Assembly (NCBI GenBank): GCA_902790935.1
Contig: CADATP010000001.1
Location: forward strand, 1 to 64,000
From: an uncultured Lachnospiraceae bacterium
GTDB lineage: Bacteria; Bacillota; Clostridia; Lachnospirales; Lachnospiraceae
Direction: 5' to 3'
Length of the DNA stretch: 64,000 nt
Position numbers and translations under genes: made by a program. Shown here piece after piece: positions 36,468 to 45,887 of the stretch. A model generated the notes under the pieces. It saw nothing but the letters and a program-made list of their open reading frames with translations. It had not been told where the DNA came from and did not search any database. Within the stretch, counting starts at the first letter, position 1, and each line of letters begins with the position of its first letter.

Positions 36468-37488
36468 GAACATTGCAAAAGCTATAATTCTTGGACTCTT
36501 ACTTCTTACGGGGTGCGCAACTAAAACGGAAAGCGAGGCACCGGAGCTTTTAGAGCCGGCTCTCGGTACGGAAAAGACTGCTGCCGCCGCGTACGGAGAG
36601 GTTTACGTATACGATGGTTACAGCAGCTACGTACTTCCAAAATTGGAGGAACTTTCTTTTTCGGACGGCGGTGAGCTTGAGGAGATATTTGTATCCGTCG
36701 GTGATGAGGTTAAAGAAGGGGATATTCTTGCGAAACTGAAGAACAGTTCGGATGCCTATGAAGAAATAGAAAAGAAGCTGAAAAATACCAGAGAGACAAA
36801 TAAAGCAGAAGCCAGAAAGCGTGAGATAGAGATAGAAAAGTGCAAGCTTCAAAACATAGATTACGAGAGGCTGGCGCTTGTTAACAGACAAAAGCTTGAG
36901 ATTGAAAGCCTGGATGAAAAATATCTGCAGGAGCTTTTAAATACTGAAAAAGGAAAGCTTTCCGGCAGCAGGATAGCCGCGCCCTTTGACGGCAAGATCG
37001 CTGCGATCGGAACTGTAAGGCGGGGCGAGTATATAGACGAGGACGTTCCTTTTATCGTAATCGCCTCGGATGAGGAATGCTATGTTTACTCCGATTATAT
37101 GACCCAAAAGGGAGCGGACTTATATGATTCTAAAACCGCACTTATAGACGGACTTGAATATGAGCTTACCTATATCCCTTACGAGACATCGGAGATAACT
37201 AAGCTTATGGGAGAGGAAGAGGATTATTACTCTATATTTAAAGTAGAGGGAGCTGGGGCGGAAATGGTTGGAATGCAGGCCGCCATCAGCCTTAAGAAAA
37301 ATATCAGGGAAAATGTTTTGCGGATTCCCGTAAACGCTCTTCACAGAGAAAACGGTCTTTGCTATGTGTATAAGGATGTAGATGGAGCCAAGGAAGCGGT
37401 TGAGATAAAGACCGGAGTCGTAGGCCTTATGTATGCGGAAGTAACTGAAGGCTTAAAGGAAGGAGATGTCGTATATGTTACGGATTAA
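36451..37488 (+). CDS. Adaptor-like lipoprotein, second of three
   Basis: 345 aa. TTG start at 36451 with perfect SD AAGGAGG six bases upstream. Lipoprotein signal with lipobox LLTGC. Same plan as the preceding adaptor: lipoyl half-motif EEIFVSVGDEVKEGDILAKL, coiled-coil hairpin (about 105-165), AAPFDGKIAAIGTV second half, and end GLKEGDVVYVTD. Anchored at the outer face of the membrane. Overlaps both neighbours. Confidence 0.8.
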   Translation: MLLKSKNIAKAIILGLLLLTGCATKTESEAPELLEPALGTEKTAAAAYGEVYVYDGYSSYVLPKLEELSFSDGGELEEIFVSVGDEVKEGDILAKLKNSSDAYEEIEKKLKNTRETNKAEARKREIEIEKCKLQNIDYERLALVNRQKLEIESLDEKYLQELLNTEKGKLSGSRIAAPFDGKIAAIGTVRRGEYIDEDVPFIVIASDEECYVYSDYMTQKGADLYDSKTALIDGLEYELTYIPYETSEITKLMGEEEDYYSIFKVEGAGAEMVGMQAAISLKKNIRENVLRIPVNALHRENGLCYVYKDVDGAKEAVEIKTGVVGLMYAEVTEGLKEGDVVYVTD

Positions 37489-38530
37489 AAAGATATTTCC
37501 CGTAGTCCTTGCGGCCGCGACGCTTATGGCAACAGGCATCAGTTCATCGGCAGCTTCTCCGGGGACCAGAGTTCTTGCGAAAGAAGATATGATCCTTGTT
37601 GCGGAAAATCCGGTAAATCTTGTTTATACGGACAGTGCGGATATAAGGTATGAGTCGGATTACGGCTCGGCTTTATTTGTAAATATGCTCGTGACTAAGG
37701 GACAGTTTGTAAATGAGGGAGACCCTATTGCTGAAATACATGGCACTGCTGATGCTGCGGATATCTTAGAGCAGGAGCTTAAGCTTAAAAGAGCGAAGGA
37801 AGATCTGACGGATATCAGGGACGAAAAAACAAGAAAGCTCAGAGATGCACAGGCCTTTCTTGATAAGATGTATGACTGGAAAGCCGACAAGATGATCGAG
37901 GTGGGAAAGCTTGATATCGAGAGTATAAACATCACATACGATTTAAAGATAGCTTCTCAGGAGGAGTATATTTCAGAGCTTACAGAGACTTTAAATGCTA
38001 TGTATAAAAACCGGGATACAGAGTTTATCACGGCACCTATAAGCGGAGAGATTGCCTCAACAGAGGTTTTCCACAGAGATGATGAACTAAAGGACGGGAC
38101 TGTTGCGGGGACGATCTATAAGGCAGACAAGGCTTTGTATTCCGTTAAGGATACCGGAAATACCTTCTGGTACGGGATGAGTGTGGAACTTGACGATTAC
38201 CATGGAAACATTTACGAGGGCAAGGTGGTTTCGAGTAAAAGCCCTACGCTTAATTCGAAGGTGACAACAGATTCGGCATATATTGCGATCACGGAAAACA
38301 TGCCGGAGGAATTACCGCTTAGGCTTAATGCGACATACGAAACAGTCTCGTACAGAAACGTGATACTTGTAAGGGACAGCGAGCTTCGGAAGGATGAACA
38401 CGGAAGCTACGTGATCGAGGTGACGGATAAGGGAAATATCAGGCATTACTTTACGCCGGGAAGAACGCTTCAGGGAAATACCGTGGCTCTTGACGGACTC
38501 AGTGAGGGAATGGTTATTTTGGCAAGATAG
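37475..38530 (+). CDS. Adaptor-like secreted/anchored protein, third of three
   Basis: 351 aa from ATG 37475, chosen because AGGAG is 9 bases upstream (ATG 37466 sits too close). Sec signal with cleavage near SSAAS, no lipobox. Lipoyl half-motif NMLVTKGQFVNEGDPIAEI, helical hairpin (about 95-165), FITAPISGEIAS second half and the usual end GLSEGMVILAR. Probably cooperates with the two lipoprotein adaptors and the permease encoded next. Confidence 0.75.
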   Translation: MLRIKKIFPVVLAAATLMATGISSSAASPGTRVLAKEDMILVAENPVNLVYTDSADIRYESDYGSALFVNMLVTKGQFVNEGDPIAEIHGTADAADILEQELKLKRAKEDLTDIRDEKTRKLRDAQAFLDKMYDWKADKMIEVGKLDIESINITYDLKIASQEEYISELTETLNAMYKNRDTEFITAPISGEIASTEVFHRDDELKDGTVAGTIYKADKALYSVKDTGNTFWYGMSVELDDYHGNIYEGKVVSSKSPTLNSKVTTDSAYIAITENMPEELPLRLNATYETVSYRNVILVRDSELRKDEHGSYVIEVTDKGNIRHYFTPGRTLQGNTVALDGLSEGMVILAR

Positions 38531-38540
38531 GAGATAAGCT

Positions 38541-41330
38541 TTGTTCCATATAATGCTTCAAAAGCTTTTACATAAAAAGTGGATCTGCTTTAGCCTGGTT
38601 TTGGGCAATATTCTGCTTATAGCGATAGCCTGCGCATATCCTATGTTCAGGGAGGCTTCTTTAACGAGGATGCTGCGGGATGAGTTTGCCTCGTATGAGG
38701 AAAAAAACAATAAAGATTCCACTGTTATCAGCATAACCGGAAAGATGCAGAAAAAAGGCGATACCTCCGGGTATGATACCGCTAAAGAAAAAGCTGAAGG
38801 CCTGATGGACGAGATGGGTTTAGACGGCGGACTGCTTTTAAAATACAATCATCTTCAAAGTACCAGCGCAACTCCGACGAAGATGCGCGAGTCAAGCATT
38901 AAGGACGGAAGATATACGGTTTGCGGCTTCGAAGATATCGAAAACAATATCTCGGTAATAAGCGGTGAGATGTATTCCGATGAGATGAGGGGCGATGATA
39001 CGATCGATGCGATAGTAACCATCGGATGCTTTGTGAGAATGGAACTTCTTGTCGGTGAGGAGCTTGAGTTTAAGTATGTGATCCTGCCAAACGGAAAGCC
39101 GCTGAAGGTAAGGATAAGCGGAGTGTTTGCGCCGACGGAGGATTCGGCGGATTACTGGCAGGTAGATCCGGACAGACTTGACAGTGAGCTTATTATTTCG
39201 AATAAGCTTTATGAAGAAATCTTCCTTGAAAGCAAAACGGCATATAATCAAAATACCACATGGTTTTTGGGATTTGATTATAAGACACTTACATTTAATG
39301 ATGTGGGACGGCTTTTGGACGATACGTATACTTTACTGGAAGGGTCCGGGGAGTATGCGGAGATAGAAAGACCTGCGTACCTTTATTTTCTCGAAAACTA
39401 TCTTGTAAATGAGAAGAAGATAAGCGCTACACTGATCATATTGCAGATTCCTGTTCTTGTGCTGCTCTGTGCATTCATCTATATGATAGCGGGACAGATG
39501 TACAATATGGAGCAAAGCGAGATCTCGGTAATGATGAGCAGAGGTGCGAGCAAGGGGCAGATATTGTCGCTATATCTGATGCAGTCTCTTTTGGTTACGG
39601 GACTCGGCTGCATCTTCGGACTTCCTCTCGGAACGCTTCTATGCAGGGCCCTGGGAAGTGCCAGCGCATTTCTTGAATTTGAGGGAAGACGATACCTTCC
39701 GGTAAGCATAAGCCCGAGCGTACTTATCTATATGGCCGGGGCGGCAGTAATATCTATACTTATGGGAGTGCTGCCATCGGTTATAGGCTCCAGAGGCTCT
39801 ATCGTAAAGACTATGGCGGGACGCGCAAGGAGCAAGACACCGATCTGGCAAAAGCTGTTTCTTGATATTATTCTTTTGGCGGTTTCCATGTACGGGTACT
39901 ACAGTTTTTCCGGAAGAAAGGAAGCCTTAGAGGCCAGCGTCCTTATGGGAGAGGCTCTCGATCCGCTTTTGTATCTCAGCTCCTCGCTTTTTATCCTTGG
40001 AGCTGCACTGCTTATACTGAGGGTGATACCTCTTTTGGTAAAGCTTATTTACCGTATAGGGCAAAAGCGGTGGAATCCTATGTTTTACGCCTCTTTTTCC
40101 GAGATAATAAGAAGCGCAAAGAAGCAGTATTTTATTATGATATTTCTCGTCCTTACCGCATCACTCGGCATCTTTAACGTAACGGTGGCGAGAACGATAG
40201 AAGAGAATAACATAAGAAACCTTACCTATCTTTCCGGAGCGGATGTTGTTCTTAAGGAAGCCTGGGCAAACAATAAATTTGCGGCTGCCATGGACGCGGA
40301 TATTCCTATTGTTTATACAGAGCCTGATTTTGCAAAGTACGCTATGCTTCCGGGGGTGGAAAAAACTGCCCGCGTATATGTGGAGGAGAGAGCAAGCGTT
40401 AAGGGCGAGTACGTTAAGGTTATGGGTATCAATACCAAGGAGTTCGGCGAGGCAACGTCTCTCCCGGAACATCTGTCCGACAAGCACTATTATGACTATT
40501 TAAACGAGATGAGCGTGGAGACGGATCTTATCCTTTGCTCGGCGAGCTTTAGGGATGTGCTTGGATACAATATCGGAGATAAGGTAAATTACAAGGTTTC
40601 GGGGACGGAAATAAGCGGGATCATAGCTGACTTTGTAGATTACTTCCCGGGCTTTGCGGATAAGACATACAATTACAACGCTAACGGAAGCGTTTTTACC
40701 CAGGATCAGTTCCTTATAGTTGCTCACCTTTCGGAGATACAAAACGCCATCGGGGTAAAGCCCTATGAGGTGTGGATCGACTTGAAGGACGGGGAAAACG
40801 CCGATGCGGTATATGAACTTATAAAAGAGAATGATTTACGCATTTCGAAATTCGAGGACCTTGATGTAAAGATAAAGGATATGAAGTCGGACACTCTCTT
40901 TCAGGGAACCAATGGCATTTTGACCTTGAGTTTTATGGTAATCCTGGTGCTTTGCTTTATAGGCTATTTGATTTACTGGACTCTGACTATCTCGTCAAGA
41001 GAGCTTTTACTTGGCGTTTTAAGGGCGATGGGTATGTCCAAAAACGAGGTATTCGGTATGCTTATTAACGAGCAGATATTCTCGGCCGTGCTTCCCCTTC
41101 TTTGCGGAGCGGGAATAGGAGTTGCCGCATCGAGACTTTTTGCACCGCTCATACAGATCGCATACTGCGCGAGCGATATGGTGCTGCCGCTTAAGCTTGT
41201 TACCTTGCCGGAGGATATGATAAGAATGTTTGTCATAATATTTGTAATGATCGCGGTCTGCTTTATAATCCTTGCAAGGCAGGTTTCGGCTCTTAAGATC
41301 TCCCAGGCTCTTAAGCTCGGAGAAGACTGA
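38541..41330 (+). CDS. Large FtsX/MacB-type ABC permease
   Basis: 929 aa. TTG start 38541 with GGAG 7-8 bases upstream. One TM helix at the N terminus, a ~250-residue extracellular domain, a first FtsX-type TM group (about 295-495), a second extracellular domain (about 530-800) and a final TM group (805-925). Resembles duplicated FtsX permeases of lipid or peptide efflux and cell-wall systems. No ATPase gene is adjacent. Substrate unknown. Followed by glyA after its own promoter. Confidence 0.82.
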   Translation: MFHIMLQKLLHKKWICFSLVLGNILLIAIACAYPMFREASLTRMLRDEFASYEEKNNKDSTVISITGKMQKKGDTSGYDTAKEKAEGLMDEMGLDGGLLLKYNHLQSTSATPTKMRESSIKDGRYTVCGFEDIENNISVISGEMYSDEMRGDDTIDAIVTIGCFVRMELLVGEELEFKYVILPNGKPLKVRISGVFAPTEDSADYWQVDPDRLDSELIISNKLYEEIFLESKTAYNQNTTWFLGFDYKTLTFNDVGRLLDDTYTLLEGSGEYAEIERPAYLYFLENYLVNEKKISATLIILQIPVLVLLCAFIYMIAGQMYNMEQSEISVMMSRGASKGQILSLYLMQSLLVTGLGCIFGLPLGTLLCRALGSASAFLEFEGRRYLPVSISPSVLIYMAGAAVISILMGVLPSVIGSRGSIVKTMAGRARSKTPIWQKLFLDIILLAVSMYGYYSFSGRKEALEASVLMGEALDPLLYLSSSLFILGAALLILRVIPLLVKLIYRIGQKRWNPMFYASFSEIIRSAKKQYFIMIFLVLTASLGIFNVTVARTIEENNIRNLTYLSGADVVLKEAWANNKFAAAMDADIPIVYTEPDFAKYAMLPGVEKTARVYVEERASVKGEYVKVMGINTKEFGEATSLPEHLSDKHYYDYLNEMSVETDLILCSASFRDVLGYNIGDKVNYKVSGTEISGIIADFVDYFPGFADKTYNYNANGSVFTQDQFLIVAHLSEIQNAIGVKPYEVWIDLKDGENADAVYELIKENDLRISKFEDLDVKIKDMKSDTLFQGTNGILTLSFMVILVLCFIGYLIYWTLTISSRELLLGVLRAMGMSKNEVFGMLINEQIFSAVLPLLCGAGIGVAASRLFAPLIQIAYCASDMVLPLKLVTLPEDMIRMFVIIFVMIAVCFIILARQVSALKISQALKLGED

Positions 41331-41351
41331 TGAATTTTTATAAAATTATTA

Positions 41352-41392
41352 TTGAAAGTGTAGGGCATATAAATTATAATGAAACCACTTTC
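41352..41392 (+). promoter_or_regulatory. glyA promoter with overlapping inverted repeat
   Basis: TTGAAA (41352-41357), 17-bp spacer, TATAAT (41375-41380). GAAAGTG (41354-41360) and CACTTTC (41386-41392) form an inverted repeat from the -35 to just past the start site. Confidence 0.7.
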
Positions 41393-41430
41393 ATGTATTA
41401 ATTTGCATATTTATGCAAAAGGAGGATTTT

Positions 41431-42672
41431 ATGTATTCACTTGATGAAGTTAGAAACGTCGACCCCGAAATAGCAGAGGCCATTGTTGCCGAAGTTAACA
41501 GGCAGCAGGAACACATCGAGCTTATCGCTTCCGAAAACTGGGTAAGCAAAGCTGTTATGGCTGCTATGGGAAGCCCCCTTACCAACAAGTATGCCGAAGG
41601 ATATCCCGGAAAGCGTTACTACGGCGGATGCGAATGCGTTGATGTTGTAGAGGACCTCGCAAGAGACCGTGCGATGAAGCTCTACGGATGCACCTATGCA
41701 AACGTTCAGCCCCACTCCGGCGCTCAGGCTAACCTTGCTGTTCAGTTCGCTCTGTTACAGCCCGGTGATACCGTTATGGGTATGAACCTTGATCACGGCG
41801 GACACCTTACCCATGGTTCACCCGCTAACATTTCGGGAGCATATTTCAAGATTGTTCCTTACGGAGTAAACGACGAAGGCTTCATCGATTATGATAACGT
41901 CGAAGCACTCGCTAAAGAGTGCAAGCCCAAGATGATCATCGCAGGAGCTTCGGCTTACGCAAGAACCATCGACTTTAAGCGCTTTAGAGAGATCGCTGAT
42001 GAGGTTGGTGCTTTCTTAATGGTAGATATGGCGCATATCGCAGGACTTGTGGCAGCAGGACTTCATCCTTCACCCATCCCTTATGCACATGTTACAACAA
42101 CAACTACCCACAAGACTCTTCGCGGACCCAGAGGAGGTATGATCCTTTCAAGCGCAGAATTTGCAGAGGAGCATAAGCTTAACAAGGCAGTATTCCCCGG
42201 AATCCAGGGCGGACCTTTAATGCATGTTATCGCAGCAAAGGCTGTATGCTTTAAGGAAGCTCTTGAGCCTTCCTTCAAGGAATACCAGTCACAGATCGTT
42301 AAGAATGCACAGGCTCTTTGCAAGGGACTTCAGAGCCGCGGAATTAAGATCGTTTCCGACGGTACCGACAACCACCTTATGCTTATGGATCTTACTCCTT
42401 TCGGACTTACCGGAAAGGAAGTGGAAAAGCTTCTTGATGATGCACATATCACAGCAAACAAGAATACTATCCCCAACGATCCCAAGTCACCTTTTGTAAC
42501 CAGCGGTATCCGTCTCGGAACTCCCGCCGCTACTTCAAGAGGTCTTAAGGAAGATGATTTCGATAAGGTTGCAGAGGCAATCGCTCTTGTCGTAAAGGGC
42601 GGAGCCGATAAGGTAGCTGAGGCGAGAGCAATCGTTAAGACTCTTACCGATAAATATCCTCTTAATGCATAA
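41431..42672 (+). CDS. glyA: Serine hydroxymethyltransferase
   Basis: 413 aa PLP enzyme: serine + THF to glycine + methylene-THF; feeds one-carbon and purine pools. Motifs [21 protein letters not shown], the PLP lysine in [14 protein letters not shown] and [12 protein letters not shown] 41431 has SD AAAAGGAGG; the in-frame ATG at 41413 lies before that SD and is rejected. Confidence 0.98.
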   Translation: MYSLDEVRNVDPEIAEAIVAEVNRQQEHIELIASENWVSKAVMAAMGSPLTNKYAEGYPGKRYYGGCECVDVVEDLARDRAMKLYGCTYANVQPHSGAQANLAVQFALLQPGDTVMGMNLDHGGHLTHGSPANISGAYFKIVPYGVNDEGFIDYDNVEALAKECKPKMIIAGASAYARTIDFKRFREIADEVGAFLMVDMAHIAGLVAAGLHPSPIPYAHVTTTTTHKTLRGPRGGMILSSAEFAEEHKLNKAVFPGIQGGPLMHVIAAKAVCFKEALEPSFKEYQSQIVKNAQALCKGLQSRGIKIVSDGTDNHLMLMDLTPFGLTGKEVEKLLDDAHITANKNTIPNDPKSPFVTSGIRLGTPAATSRGLKEDDFDKVAEAIALVVKGGADKVAEARAIVKTLTDKYPLNA

Positions 42673-42711
42673 AGAGCTGTAAGAAGACAGATATAACAAA
42701 ACAGTAAACCT

Positions 42712-42746
42712 GCACCTGCGCGAAGAAATTTGCGCAGGTGCTTTTT
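42712..42746 (+). terminator. glyA terminator
   Basis: Perfect 10-bp stem GCACCTGCGC (42712-42721) / GCGCAGGTGC (42732-42741), then TTTTT. Confidence 0.93.
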
Positions 42747-42819
42747 CTATATAAATGGGGCTATATATATTTGAACAAAAAATATGTAAAGAAATTGTTA
42801 AAAAAGTATATATTTCACA

Positions 42820-42848
42820 TTGTAAAATCTTATTTGTTTTGATATTCT
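42820..42848 (+). promoter_or_regulatory. Possible promoter of the BMP operon
   Basis: TTGTAA (42820-42825), 17-bp spacer, TATTCT (42843-42848), 56 bases before the start. The 154-base gap shows no purine-riboswitch core that I can recognise. Confidence 0.4.
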
Positions 42849-42903
42849 AAAATGCGTAAAGAAACTGTGCTTTTAAGGCACGATCAATCAGAGGAGAAAA
42901 ATT

Positions 42904-44181
42904 ATGAAAAAGTTTTCCAAGATCGCCGCAATCGCACTTGCAGCAGTATCTGCATTTGCTCTTTGCGCATGTGGAAGCTCTACTTCCACCGAAAACACCG
43001 GTGATGCAAACACCGAAAACACCGTAACCGAGAACCAGACAGAAACTGCAGAAGCTACTGACGTTGCTGCAGCAGGACTCAAGGCCGGATTCATCTGCCT
43101 TCACGATGAGAACTCTACCTACGACCTCAACTTCATCAGCGCAGCAAAGGCTGCTTGCGATAAGCTTGGCGTAGAGGCTGTTTTCAAGACAAACATTCCC
43201 GAAGGTCAGGAAGCCTACGAGACAGCAGTAGAGCTTGCAGACGCAGGATGCAACTTCGTATTTGCAGACAGCTTCGGACATGAGGATTACATCATCGAGG
43301 CTGCTAAGGAATATCCCGATGTTCAGTTCTCACACGCTACCGGTACCAAGGCTCACACCGAGAACCTTGCAAACTTCCACAACGCTTTCGCTAACATCTA
43401 CGAGGGACGTTATCTTGCAGGTATCGCTGCAGGTATGAAGCTCAACGAGATGATCGAAGCAGGTGACATCACCGCTGACCAGGCTAAGATGGGTTATGTT
43501 GGTGCTTACACCTACGCTGAAGTTATCTCCGGATATACTTCTTTCTACCTTGGAGCTAAGAGCGTATGCCCTACAGTTACCATGGAAGTAACCTTTACCG
43601 GATCATGGTATGATGAGACCGCAGAGAAGACCGCTGCTCAGACTCTTATCGACAACGGATGCGTTCTTATTTCTCAGCACGCTGACTCAATGGGTGCTCC
43701 TACCGCTTGCGAGACTGCAGGTGTTCCTGACGTCTCTTACAACGGAAGCACTGCAGCAGCTTGCCCCAACACCTTCATCGTTTCTTCAAGAATCAACTGG
43801 GAGCCTTACTTTGAGACTGTTCTTACCGCTATCGCAGCAGGACAGGAATTCCCTACCGACTTCTGCGGAACTTTAAGCGACGGTTCTGTAGCTCTTACCG
43901 ATCTTGGAACTGCAGCAGCAGAAGGAACTCAGGAAGCTATCGACGCTGCTAAGGAAAAGATCATAAACGGCGAGCTTCATGTATTTGACACCACTACCTT
44001 CACTGTAGACGGTGCTACTCTTACTTCTTACATGGCTGACGTTGATTCAGATCCTGCTTACGAGGCTGATCACGAAGCAATCGTTGACGGATACTTCAAC
44101 GAGTCCGGCGACGGACTTAGAAGCGCTCCTTTCTTCGATATCCAGATCGACGGAATCAAGCTTCTTGACTCTGCATTCTAA
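42904..44181 (+). CDS. BMP-family nucleoside-binding lipoprotein
   Basis: 425 aa. Lipobox region FALCACGSS, then a Thr/Asn/Glu-rich linker and the BMP (PnrA/TmpC-like) periplasmic-binding fold with DLNFISAAKAACDKLG, FADSFGHEDYIIEAAKEYP and YEGRYLAGIAAGMK. Captures nucleosides at the membrane surface for the ABC importer encoded downstream. High expression is suggested by strong SD (GAGGAG) and codon use. Confidence 0.92.
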   Translation: MKKFSKIAAIALAAVSAFALCACGSSTSTENTGDANTENTVTENQTETAEATDVAAAGLKAGFICLHDENSTYDLNFISAAKAACDKLGVEAVFKTNIPEGQEAYETAVELADAGCNFVFADSFGHEDYIIEAAKEYPDVQFSHATGTKAHTENLANFHNAFANIYEGRYLAGIAAGMKLNEMIEAGDITADQAKMGYVGAYTYAEVISGYTSFYLGAKSVCPTVTMEVTFTGSWYDETAEKTAAQTLIDNGCVLISQHADSMGAPTACETAGVPDVSYNGSTAAACPNTFIVSSRINWEPYFETVLTAIAAGQEFPTDFCGTLSDGSVALTDLGTAAAEGTQEAIDAAKEKIINGELHVFDTTTFTVDGATLTSYMADVDSDPAYEADHEAIVDGYFNESGDGLRSAPFFDIQIDGIKLLDSAF

Positions 44182-44223
44182 TTTATAAATGCAACATGTT
44201 TTAAAATGACTTTAATACAGGCT

Positions 44224-44306
44224 CGGCGCTCAAAAGGCGCCGGACCTGCATTGTCATATTAGGATAAAACTATTTTACAGATATCTTCAGTTTTGGAGAT
44301 ATCTGT
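44224..44306 (+). promoter_or_regulatory. Two hairpins between binding protein and ATPase genes
   Basis: CGGCGC/GCGCCG (44224-44229/44237-44242) and ACAGATATCT/AGATATCTGT (44277-44286/44297-44306). Neither has a T-run. They could cap the abundant binding-protein message and lower expression of the membrane genes, a common layout in ABC operons. Confidence 0.5.
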
Positions 44307-44360
44307 AAAGTTGCTTTGTGAACATGGCAAATTTAAGTATTATATTTAAAGAGGGATACG

Positions 44361-45887
44361 ATGGATAACAGAATACCCGCTGTAAAACTTACCGGTATTT
44401 CCAAACGTTTCGGGGCCGTAGCTGCCAATTCAAATGTAAACATGGAAATATACCGCGGCGAAATACTTGCGCTTCTCGGAGAAAACGGAAGCGGCAAGAC
44501 AACGCTCATGAATATGCTTTCAGGCATATATTTCCCTGACGAAGGAGACATTCAAATAGATGGAAAGCCAGTTACAATAGCATCGCCGAGAGATGCATTC
44601 GAACTTGGCATAGGTATGGTCCACCAGCATTTTAAACTTGTGGATGTACTTACTGCGGCTGAAAATATTGTTCTCGGACTTGAGGGAAAGCTTGACCTTA
44701 AAAAAGCCACCAAAAAGATCAATGAAATCTGCGAGAAGTACGGTTTTGAAGTAAATCCTTCTCAAAAGATTTACGATATGTCCGTTTCTCAAAAGCAGAC
44801 CGTTGAGATCGTAAAGGTTTTGTACAGAGGAGCAGAAATCCTTATCCTCGACGAGCCTACCGCGGTTCTTACTCCCCAGGAGACAGAGAAGCTTTTTAAC
44901 GTTCTTAGAAAGATGAGGGACGATAACAAGGCAATCGTCATCATCACACACAAAATGCATGAAGTGGAAAGCCTTTCGGACAGAGTAGCAGTCCTTCGAA
45001 AGGGTGAGTACATCGGTGATATGATGACAAAGGATACCAACGCCGAAGAGATGACCAATATGATGGTTGGACGTAAGGTTTCCCTCAATATCAAACGTCC
45101 CGAGCCTGTCGGAGTTAAGGACAGGATCCGTGTTTCCAATCTTACGGTAAGAAATGAGGAAGGAATCCTTAAGCTTGATAATGTAAGCTTTACAGCCAGA
45201 AGCGGAGAGATCCTTGGAATTGCGGGAATTTCCGGATGCGGACAAAAAGAGCTTCTTGAGGCCATCGCGGGATTGCAGGTTGTTGAATCCGGCTCCATCG
45301 AATACGTTGAAGATGACGGAACCGCGGAACAGCTTATCGGAAAAGACCCCAGAAAGATCAGGGATATGGGAGTTTCCCTTTCCTTTGTTCCCGAGGACAG
45401 ACTTGGAATGGGACTTGTGGGCAATATGAACCTCGCGGATAATATGATGCTCAGAAGCTTTGAAAAAGGCGGAAGCCCCTTCACTGACCGTAAGGCTCCT
45501 TACGAGCTTGCAAAGAGCGTGGTAGAAGAGCTTGAGGTTGTTACTCCCGGAATTTCGACTCCCGTAAGACGCCTTTCCGGCGGTAATGTACAGAAGGTCC
45601 TTGTAGGAAGAGAGATTGCTTCGGCACCTAAGGTGCTTCTTACGGCATACGCTGTCAGAGGACTTGATATTAACTCGTCTTACACGATATACGATCTTAT
45701 CAATAAGCAGAAGCAGGCAGGCGTTGCCGTTATATTTGTAGGAGAGGATCTTGATGTACTTATGGAACTCTCCGACAGGATTCTTGTTCTTTGCGGAGGA
45801 CAGGTAAGCGGCATATTAGACGGAAGAAAAGCAGACCGTGCACAGATCGGACTTATGATGACAAGTACGGGAGGAAACAATGAGTAA
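44361..45887 (+). CDS. Nucleoside ABC importer, double ATPase subunit
   Basis: 508 aa with two ABC domains, as in sugar/nucleoside (RbsA/NupB-type) importers. First domain: Walker A GENGSGKTT, Walker B ILILDEPTAVLTPQE, with MSVSQKQTVEI as signature. Second: GISGCGQKE, LSGGNVQKVLVGREI and VLLTAYAVRGLD, the divergent second Walker B normal for this group. Overlaps the next permease by 8 bases. Confidence 0.93.
   Translation: MDNRIPAVKLTGISKRFGAVAANSNVNMEIYRGEILALLGENGSGKTTLMNMLSGIYFPDEGDIQIDGKPVTIASPRDAFELGIGMVHQHFKLVDVLTAAENIVLGLEGKLDLKKATKKINEICEKYGFEVNPSQKIYDMSVSQKQTVEIVKVLYRGAEILILDEPTAVLTPQETEKLFNVLRKMRDDNKAIVIITHKMHEVESLSDRVAVLRKGEYIGDMMTKDTNAEEMTNMMVGRKVSLNIKRPEPVGVKDRIRVSNLTVRNEEGILKLDNVSFTARSGEILGIAGISGCGQKELLEAIAGLQVVESGSIEYVEDDGTAEQLIGKDPRKIRDMGVSLSFVPEDRLGMGLVGNMNLADNMMLRSFEKGGSPFTDRKAPYELAKSVVEELEVVTPGISTPVRRLSGGNVQKVLVGREIASAPKVLLTAYAVRGLDINSSYTIYDLINKQKQAGVAVIFVGEDLDVLMELSDRILVLCGGQVSGILDGRKADRAQIGLMMTSTGGNNE

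Noticed and set aside
42747..42903. Purine riboswitch before the BMP operon (and none before xpt)
   Set aside because: No aptamer core with paired loops is visible in either place.
44789..45484. 231-codon minus-strand frame inside the nucleoside ABC ATPase
   Set aside because: Shadow of a strongly supported gene; composition is an artefact of the opposite frame.
44361..45887. ATPase partner for the adaptor-permease cluster at 35-41 kb
   Set aside because: It is the double-domain sugar/nucleoside type and lies in the BMP operon with its own two permeases.
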